Below, one piece after another: positions 58,485-64,000 of a stretch of 64,000 nt of DNA. This DNA is from Chryseobacterium sp. ZHDP1 (GTDB lineage: Bacteria > Bacteroidota > Bacteroidia > Flavobacteriales > Weeksellaceae), in the NCBI RefSeq assembly GCF_018603435.1, contig NZ_CP075682.1:2666001-2730000 (forward strand), given 5' to 3'. Each line of letters begins with the position of its first letter. Within the stretch, counting starts at the first letter, position 1. The notes beneath the pieces are model-generated. The model was not told the origin of the DNA. It saw only the letters and a program-made list of their open reading frames with translations, and did not search any database. A program made the position numbers and the translations under genes.

Positions 58485-59765
58485 TTAAATTCCGAAAGAA
58501 GCTTTAATTTCTTCTACTTTGTCTAATTTTTCCCATGTAAAGAACTCAAGGTTTTCCAGAGTAAGCTCATTTTTATGACCTTTATTGAAAGTTTTGCTGG
58601 CAACATAATGCTCTTTTCCCATGTGCCCGTAAGAAGCTGTTTCCTGATAGATCGGGTTTCTTAGCTTTAAGTTCTGCTCGATTGCGTAAGGTCTCAAATC
58701 GAAGATGGTAGAAACTTTTTTAGCAATTTCTCCATCGTTAAGATCTACTTTTGCTGTTCCGTACGTGTTAATGTACAATCCGCAAGGTTCAGCAACCCCG
58801 ATTGCGTAAGAAACCTGTACCAAAACTTCGTCAGCAACTCCTGCAGCCACCAGATTTTTAGCAATGTGTCTTGTTGCATAAGCAGCACTTCTGTCTACTT
58901 TTGAAGGATCTTTTCCTGAGAATGCACCTCCACCGTGAGCTCCTTTTCCTCCGTACGTATCTACGATAATCTTTCTTCCTGTAAGACCTGTATCTCCGTG
59001 AGGACCACCGATTACGAATTTACCTGTCGGATTGATATGATATTTGATCTGATCGTTGAATAACGCTTTAATTTCTTCTGTCTGTAAAGCAACTACTCTA
59101 GGAATCAGAATATTTTTGATGTCTTCTCTGATTTTGTTCAGCATTTCTTCTTCAGATCCGAAATCGTCATGTTGTGTAGAAACTACGATAGAGTCGATTC
59201 TGATTGGTTTATGATCGTCAGAATATTCAATAGTAACCTGGGATTTTGCATCAGGACGAAGATATTTAATTTCTGAATCTTCTCTTCTGATCGCAGAAAG
59301 TTCCTTAAGAATAGTATGTGCAAGATCCAGAGCCAAAGGCATGTAATTCGCCGTTTCGTTGGTTGCGTATCCGAACATCATTCCCTGATCTCCCGCTCCC
59401 TGTGCATTCGCTTTAGCTTCGAAAGACTCATCCGTTACCACTCTGTCTACTCCCTGATTGATATCCGGAGACTGTTCGTGGATCGCAGAAATAACCCCAC
59501 AAGAATCTCCGTTGAACATATATTCTCCTTTTGTATAACCAATCCCGTTGATTACCTCTCTCGCGATCGTCTGAACATCAAGATAAGCATCAGATTTTAC
59601 TTCACCGGCTAAAACCACCTGTCCTGTTGTTACAAGAGTTTCACAAGCTACTTTTGAGTTTTTGTCGTATGCTAAAAAATGATCAATTAATGCGTCGGAA
59701 ATCTGATCGGCAATTTTGTCCGGATGTCCTTCTGAAACAGATTCAGATGTAAATAAATAAGACAT
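58485..59765 (-). CDS. metK: S-adenosylmethionine synthetase
   Basis: A 426-residue MAT enzyme making SAM from methionine and ATP. Motifs: [18 protein letters not shown] near the start, [12 protein letters not shown] (methionine loop) and [19 protein letters not shown] (P-loop and catalytic residues). The C-terminus is of normal length. It has its own promoter (59913-59942) and an 80-nt or longer leader that contains a SAM-II riboswitch candidate (59848-59897), so SAM feedback control is likely. Confidence 0.98.
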   Translation of the reverse strand: MSYLFTSESVSEGHPDKIADQISDALIDHFLAYDKNSKVACETLVTTGQVVLAGEVKSDAYLDVQTIAREVINGIGYTKGEYMFNGDSCGVISAIHEQSPDINQGVDRVVTDESFEAKANAQGAGDQGMMFGYATNETANYMPLALDLAHTILKELSAIRREDSEIKYLRPDAKSQVTIEYSDDHKPIRIDSIVVSTQHDDFGSEEEMLNKIREDIKNILIPRVVALQTEEIKALFNDQIKYHINPTGKFVIGGPHGDTGLTGRKIIVDTYGGKGAHGGGAFSGKDPSKVDRSAAYATRHIAKNLVAAGVADEVLVQVSYAIGVAEPCGLYINTYGTAKVDLNDGEIAKKVSTIFDLRPYAIEQNLKLRNPIYQETASYGHMGKEHYVASKTFNKGHKNELTLENLEFFTWEKLDKVEEIKASFGI

Positions 59766-59847
59766 ATTATTCTATTTGTTTTTAGATTAAAAAAATATAC
59801 GAAGAAAAATAAGAATAAATTGTCTAATGAAGGTCTAAAAAAGAATA

Positions 59848-59897
59848 CTGTTTTAGCATATTTTTATAGAGGTTGCAATCAGGTCAAATTTTTCCTC
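59848..59897 (-). ncRNA. SAM-II riboswitch candidate in the metK leader
   Basis: On the minus strand: GAGG (59897-59894), then AUUUGACCUGAUUGCAA (59889-59873), CCUC (59872-59869), UAUAAAAAUAU and GCUAAAA (59857-59851), CAG (59850-59848). This is the order of conserved bases of the SAM-II class (AUUU-ACC--AUUGCA and GCUAAAA), which is an H-type pseudoknot. GAGG/CCUC would be stem P1, CUG (59882-59880) with CAG (59850-59848) part of stem P2. P1 is short. It starts a few bases after the expected transcript start and precedes metK, a natural SAM-controlled gene. Confidence 0.75.
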
Positions 59898-59912
59898 GTT
59901 CGTAAACGTTGG

Positions 59913-59944
59913 CAAATTTAAGTACTATTTTTTAATACTCAAAA
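59913..59944 (-). promoter_or_regulatory. metK promoter
   Basis: Minus strand TTTTG (59940-59944), 19-bp spacer, TAAATTTG (59913-59920). It is a perfect Bacteroidota promoter and would start RNA just ahead of the riboswitch candidate. Confidence 0.8.
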
Positions 59945-60005
59945 TTTTTGTCTACTTATTATCTTTTCTTTAAATTGATGATTTGATGATATTTAACATA
60001 AAACA

Positions 60006-60956
60006 CTATTGCGGTTTTATGCTTACAAATTCTTTCGGATTCTCGTGATAATTCAGTTTTTTCTCTAAAGAATTTCTGATAGAATGCGACAATTCATCAA
60101 TAATTTTCTGCTTAAAGGTTGGTTTGTAGTAAATAATGCTGATTTCTCTGTACGGGAAAGGCTTCTTAAATCTGAAAACATTCTCCTTCTGTACATCTGA
60201 AAGCTGGTTAAGAGCCAACTCAGGCAAAATACTGATTCCTCCCACTTTATCCACCATATGAACCAAAGTCTGGATATTAGAAGCGAGAAAATCTAAGTTT
60301 TTGGGCTTTAATGTATTTTCTTTTAAGTGACAGATATTTTCGAATTGGTTTCTCAGACAGTTTCCTTCTTCAAGAAGCCACACTTTTTCTACATTCAGTT
60401 CTTCAGGAACGACATAAGAGTTTTTCTTGTTGGCTTCTTTCTCAGAACTGTAGATCATTAATTCTTCATTAAATAAGAAATCCTGATAAAATTCATCTGC
60501 CGCATCATATGGTGTTGAAATAATTCCGGCATCCAATTCCCCAGCTTTCAAAGCTTTGATGATGTTGTCCGTTGTCATTTCTTTTACATTCATTTGGATT
60601 TTCGGATTTTCTTCCAAAAATTTGAAAATTTCCGTAGGCAGGATGAAAGAAGAAACGGTAGGAATGATTCCGATATTGATGGTTCCTCCTAAAATATTGT
60701 TTAAAAGATTGGCTTTATTTTTAAGTTCATTGACAGATTCTATAATCACCTTCGCCTGATCAATGATCTGAAGCCCCACATCTGTGGTACGGATCGGGTG
60801 CGTTGTCCTGTCGAAAACCTTCACATCCAGTTCGTCCTCAAATTTCTGTATCATTGCACTTAGTGTAGGTTGCGTAATGAAGCATGCTTGAGCCGCTTTC
60901 CCAAAATGTTTGTACTTATCAACCGCGATAAGATACTCGAGTTGCTGAATGTTCAT
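60006..60956 (-). CDS. oxyR: Hydrogen peroxide regulator OxyR
   Basis: A 316-residue LysR-type regulator. The winged HTH is at the N-terminus (HFGKAAQACFITQPTLSAMI). The peroxide-sensing pair is Cys200 and Cys209 in EGNCLRNQFENICHL, with the 8-residue spacing of Escherichia coli OxyR. It is divergent from katA with a 132-bp intergenic region. Likely -7 box TATCTTTG at 60977-60984 on the minus strand. Oxidised OxyR would activate katA. Confidence 0.96.
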   Translation of the reverse strand: MNIQQLEYLIAVDKYKHFGKAAQACFITQPTLSAMIQKFEDELDVKVFDRTTHPIRTTDVGLQIIDQAKVIIESVNELKNKANLLNNILGGTINIGIIPTVSSFILPTEIFKFLEENPKIQMNVKEMTTDNIIKALKAGELDAGIISTPYDAADEFYQDFLFNEELMIYSSEKEANKKNSYVVPEELNVEKVWLLEEGNCLRNQFENICHLKENTLKPKNLDFLASNIQTLVHMVDKVGGISILPELALNQLSDVQKENVFRFKKPFPYREISIIYYKPTFKQKIIDELSHSIRNSLEKKLNYHENPKEFVSIKPQ

Positions 60957-60976
60957 CTGATTAATATTATCTATGA

Positions 60977-61042
60977 CAAAGATAAAATGTTTTTGCCATT
61001 TGCAATTAAAAATTCAAGTAAATTTGATATTTAGTACCTTTA
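60977..61042. promoter_or_regulatory. oxyR-katA divergent promoter region
   Basis: Minus strand: TATCTTTG (60977-60984) for oxyR. Plus strand: TAAATTTG (61019-61026) with TTG at 60993-60995 (23-bp spacer), and a second weaker box TACCTTTA at 61035-61042, for katA. OxyR sites cannot be defined by eye. Confidence 0.55.
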
Positions 61043-61088
61043 CATAAACAAAAGCAGTTAAAAAATCATTCACAAAAATCATAAATCT

Positions 61089-62576
61089 ATGGATTCTAAA
61101 AAATTAACCTTAAGTAACGGCGCTCCCTATTACGAACATCAGGATTCCCAGACAGTCGGTCCAAGAGGTCCGGTACTGCTGCAGGACTTCATTTTGCAGG
61201 AAAATCTTGCTCATTTTGTAAGAGAAAGAATCCCGGAAAGAATTGTTCATGCAAAAGGAACGGGAGCTTACGGAACTTTTACGGTTACCCACGATATTAC
61301 CCAATATACAAAAGCAAAATTATTTTCTAAAGTTGGCAATTCATGCAGAATGTTTGCCCGCTTTTCCACAGTAGGCGGAGAGAAAGGAAGTGCAGATACC
61401 GCGAGAGATCCAAGAGGTTTTGCTTTAAAATTCTACACAGAAGACGGAAACTGGGATCTTGTTGGAAACAACACGCCGGTTTTTTTCATCAAGGATGCGA
61501 AAAAATTCCCGGATTTCATCCATACCCAGAAAAGAGTTCCGAAAACCAATCTGAAAAGCGCAACTATGATGTGGGATTTCTGGAGCCTGAATCCTGAATC
61601 TCTTCATCAGGTTTTGATCTTAATGTCGGACAGAGGTACACCTTACGGACACAGACACATGCACGGTTTCGGTTCTCACACATTCTCTATGATCAATGCT
61701 CAGAACGAAAGAGTCTGGGTTAAGTTTCATTTAAAATCCAAACAGGGAATTAAAAATTTCACGAATGATGAAGCGGTAAAAATGGCTGGGGAAAATCCGG
61801 ATTTCGCTCAGGAAGACCTTTGCAATGCCATCGAGGAAGGAAATTTCCCGAAATGGACGATGTACATTCAGGTGATGACGGAAGAACAGGCAAGAGACTT
61901 CAGATGGAATCCTTTTGACATTACCAAAGTATGGTTCCAAAGTGATTTCCCGTTAATTGAAGTCGGAGAAATGGAATTGAACGAAGTTCCTGTCAATTAT
62001 TTTGCACACGTGGAACAATCTGTTTTTTCGCCAAGCAATTTAATCGACGGTATCAGTTTTTCGCCGGATAAAATGCTTCAGGGAAGATTATTTTCTTATC
62101 CGGATGCGCACCGATACAGAGTGGGCGTAAATGCTCATCTGCTGGAAGTTAACAGATGCCCTTTTGCGGTTAATAATTATCAGAGAGACGGATTTATGGC
62201 AGATTCAAGCCATTATCAGGACAAACCGAATTATCATCCGAACAGTTTTGATGATATTAAACCGGATCCTGCTTATAAAAGTTTCGAATATGAACTGGAC
62301 AGTGCACATGTAGCAAGCTACAACAGAAACGAAAATGATGACGATCATTATACCCAACCCGGATTATTATATACCAAGGCAATGAATACCGAAGACAGAC
62401 AAAACCTTGTAAATAACATCGTTGGAAGCATGAAAGGAATTACAGGACCTAAAAGAGACGAGATCATTAACAGACAGTTATGTCATTTTTTCAGAGCCAA
62501 TATTGAATTGGGCATGAAGGTAGCTTCTCAATTGAATGTGATTATTGATGCAAATATGATGAACCACACGAAATAA
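61089..62576 (+). CDS. katA: Monofunctional haem catalase
   Basis: A 495-residue small-subunit catalase. Catalytic His54 lies in RIVHAKGTGAYG, the active-site Asn in DLVGNNTPVFF and the proximal Tyr in LFSYPDAHRYRVG. It decomposes hydrogen peroxide in the cytosol. Divergent from oxyR, so peroxide induction is likely. A terminator follows at 62603-62630. Confidence 0.97.
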   Translation: MDSKKLTLSNGAPYYEHQDSQTVGPRGPVLLQDFILQENLAHFVRERIPERIVHAKGTGAYGTFTVTHDITQYTKAKLFSKVGNSCRMFARFSTVGGEKGSADTARDPRGFALKFYTEDGNWDLVGNNTPVFFIKDAKKFPDFIHTQKRVPKTNLKSATMMWDFWSLNPESLHQVLILMSDRGTPYGHRHMHGFGSHTFSMINAQNERVWVKFHLKSKQGIKNFTNDEAVKMAGENPDFAQEDLCNAIEEGNFPKWTMYIQVMTEEQARDFRWNPFDITKVWFQSDFPLIEVGEMELNEVPVNYFAHVEQSVFSPSNLIDGISFSPDKMLQGRLFSYPDAHRYRVGVNAHLLEVNRCPFAVNNYQRDGFMADSSHYQDKPNYHPNSFDDIKPDPAYKSFEYELDSAHVASYNRNENDDDHYTQPGLLYTKAMNTEDRQNLVNNIVGSMKGITGPKRDEIINRQLCHFFRANIELGMKVASQLNVIIDANMMNHTK

Positions 62577-62602
62577 GTATCTTAAACAATAATTTCAATC
62601 AG

Positions 62603-62630
62603 AAGGAAAAAAAATCAATATTTTTTCCTT
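62603..62630 (+). terminator. Intrinsic terminator of katA
   Basis: AAGGAAAAAA (62603-62612) and TTTTTTCCTT (62621-62630) with an 8-nt loop, followed by a T-tract. Confidence 0.8.
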
Positions 62631-62681
62631 TTTTTTATAAAAAATTCATAATTTGCACAGAATAATATTTTAAAGTGGAAA

Positions 62682-63449
62682 ATGGGTTACGAAAATATAT
62701 TATTAAATAAGGAAGATAAAATATCTATTATTACAATAAACCGACCTGAGAGTTTAAATGCACTCAATGCTAAAACGATCAGCGAATTAAGTTCAGCGTT
62801 GAACGAATTAGATTCAGACCAATCCTGCAGAGTAGTTATTCTTACGGGAAGCGGTGAAAAATCTTTCGTTGCCGGAGCAGATATTAAAGAATTCAGTGAT
62901 TTTGGACAGGAAAAGGCAGAAGAACTTGCCAAAAACGGACACAATACTTTATTCAATAAAATTGAAAATATGACCAAGCCTGTAATTGCAGCCGTAAACG
63001 GTTTTGCATTAGGCGGAGGTCTTGAGCTTGCCATGGCATGCCACATCAGATACGCATCGGAAAATGCAAAACTGGGGCTTCCGGAAGTAACATTAGGATT
63101 AATTCCCGGTTACGGAGGAACCCAGAGACTGCCGAAGCTTGTAGGAAAAGGTATTGCCAATGAAATGATCTTCTCTGCCAAAATGGTTCCTGCAGCAAAA
63201 GCAAAAGAAATCGGACTGGTAAATGAAGTGTATCCAATAGAAGAATTATTAAATAAGACAAAAGAATTAGCCAACATTATTGCCCACAATTCACCAATGG
63301 CAATTTCGAAAGCAATTCATGCTGTAAACTTATCGGACACGGATAAAGGTTTTGAAACTGAGATTAAATATTTCGGAGAGCTTTTTGAAATGGACGACAA
63401 AAAAGAAGGAGTTTCTGCTTTTCTTGAAAAAAGAAAGCCAAGCTTCTAA
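62682..63449 (+). CDS. Enoyl-CoA hydratase/isomerase family protein
   Basis: A 255-residue crotonase. The oxyanion motif reads FVAGADIKEF, followed by GFALGGGLELAMACHIRYA and the second catalytic Glu in LGLPEVTLGLIPGYGG. Both Glu residues of enoyl-CoA hydratases are present. It hydrates trans-2-enoyl-CoA in beta-oxidation or butanoate metabolism. The C-terminal KKEGVSAFLEKRKPSF is standard. The following deaminase gene starts 48 bp later. Confidence 0.95.
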   Translation: MGYENILLNKEDKISIITINRPESLNALNAKTISELSSALNELDSDQSCRVVILTGSGEKSFVAGADIKEFSDFGQEKAEELAKNGHNTLFNKIENMTKPVIAAVNGFALGGGLELAMACHIRYASENAKLGLPEVTLGLIPGYGGTQRLPKLVGKGIANEMIFSAKMVPAAKAKEIGLVNEVYPIEELLNKTKELANIIAHNSPMAISKAIHAVNLSDTDKGFETEIKYFGELFEMDDKKEGVSAFLEKRKPSF

Positions 63450-63497
63450 ACTTTTTACCCTTAATACAAATTATTTCGAAACAAACAATGCTGCGGT

Positions 63498-63920
63498 ATG
63501 AATAAGTTTGACAAAGCTTATCTAAAAATGGCTCAGGAATGGGCAAAACTTTCCTACTGTAAACGAAAACAAGTAGGAGCTCTTATCGTAAAAGATAGGA
63601 TGATTATTTCAGATGGTTATAATGGTACTCCTTCAGGATTTGAAAACTGCTGTGAGGACAGTGAGGGGAAAACACACTGGTATGTACTTCATGCAGAAGC
63701 GAATGCTATTTTAAAATTAGCAGCTTCCACGCAGTCTGCAAAAGGTGCAACATTGTATTTAACGCTTTCGCCATGTAAAGAATGCAGTAAGCTGATTCTG
63801 CAGGCGGGAATTACCAGACTTGTCTACATCAATGAATATTCGGATGACGACGGGATATCATTTTTAAGAAACCACAATATTGAAATAGAGCAAATTTCGG
63901 AAAGTGAACTAAAAAAATAA
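63498..63920 (+). CDS. Deoxycytidylate (dCMP) deaminase family protein
   Basis: A 140-residue zinc deaminase. Zinc ligands lie in LHAEANAIL (His, catalytic Glu) and SPCKECSKL (two Cys). CCEDSEGKTHW before it is typical of dCMP deaminase/ComEB. It converts dCMP to dUMP for thymidylate synthesis. The xerD start follows 6 bp later. Confidence 0.94.
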   Translation: MNKFDKAYLKMAQEWAKLSYCKRKQVGALIVKDRMIISDGYNGTPSGFENCCEDSEGKTHWYVLHAEANAILKLAASTQSAKGATLYLTLSPCKECSKLILQAGITRLVYINEYSDDDGISFLRNHNIEIEQISESELKK

Positions 63921-63926
63921 CACAAC

Positions 63927-64000
63927 ATGACTTGGGATGAAAAAATTAAGGATTTTGAAATCTTTCTTCGATTCGAGAGAAACTTTTCAGAAAACACTCT
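63927..64000 (+). CDS. xerD: Tyrosine recombinase XerD, N-terminus (cut by window end)
   Basis: From ATG at 63927 the frame reads MTWDEKIKDFEIFLRFERN and continues FSENTL to the edge. This is the start of the XerC/D core-binding domain, with the usual helix and ERxxSxxTL motif. XerD resolves chromosome dimers at dif with XerC. Partial, so XerC or another tyrosine recombinase cannot be fully excluded. Confidence 0.75.
   Translation, partial: MTWDEKIKDFEIFLRFERNFSENT

Noticed and set aside
63455..63466. TTACCCTTAATA, similar to part of the Crp-like operator region
   Set aside because: The CTTAA-N6-TTAAG palindrome is missing and no TANNTTTG lies at the right distance.
1..64000. CRISPR array, prophage, rRNA or tRNA genes, transposase-bearing insertion sequence
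   Set aside because: No regularly spaced repeats, phage structural genes, cloverleaf-like segments or transposase frames were found by reading both strands.

Overview
The window is chromosomal DNA of a flavobacterium, most like Chryseobacterium or another member of the Weeksellaceae. The evidence is AT-rich sequence, Bacteroidota-type promoters (TTG about 20 bp ahead of TANNTTTG), a type IX secretion cargo protein, dialkylresorcinol/flexirubin genes, and dense small palindromic intergenic repeats. No rRNA, tRNA, prophage, insertion sequence with a transposase, or CRISPR array was found.

Layout. 0.2-5.2 kb: a minus-strand detoxification block (alpha/beta hydrolase, cyclophilin-like protein, small ferredoxin-fold protein, aldo/keto reductase, DJ-1/PfpI protein, NAD(P)H quinone reductase-like protein) next to a Crp/Fnr-family regulator; two of its promoters share a nearly identical palindrome. 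5.3-15.2 kb: topA, three surface-polysaccharide-type membrane proteins and a large two-repeat T9SS protein. 15.36-48.66 kb: a flexirubin-type (aryl polyene plus dialkylresorcinol) pigment cluster. 49.2-64 kb: housekeeping genes (ileS, lspA, trpS, metK, oxyR/katA, enoyl-CoA hydratase, dCMP deaminase, start of xerD).

How the pigment cluster works (family knowledge plus inference). A tyrosine ammonia-lyase-like enzyme would make 4-coumarate and a PaaK-like ligase would activate it. Two carrier proteins, catalytic ketosynthases, a Cys-to-Ser chain-length-factor-like partner, a FabG reductase and hotdog dehydratases would extend it to an aryl polyene. DarA and DarB make the dialkylresorcinol. A BtrH-type, an LpxL-type or a C45-type acyltransferase could form the ester between the halves. 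An FAD halogenase/hydroxylase-like enzyme and a CrtI-like oxidoreductase would tailor it. An MMPL transporter fused to an acyltransferase, an ABC exporter, a LolA-like carrier, a lipoprotein and a small beta-barrel would move it to the outer membrane. The genes lie in a long plus-strand run (15.36-36.95 kb), a convergent minus-strand run (36.95-45.32 kb), a divergent oxidoreductase gene and a distal ligase gene.

The cluster is a known type. The less expected details are: a complete RelE/ParE-type toxin-antitoxin pair with its own promoter inside the ketosynthase genes; a PD-(D/E)XK-fold GxxExxY gene with a single in-frame stop, flanked by palindromic repeats; a decayed tandem copy of the 3' end of the chain-length-factor gene; a repeat element that became the N-terminus of the C45 lipoprotein; four families of dispersed palindromes; a probable SAM-II riboswitch ahead of metK; and the paired Crp-like operators.
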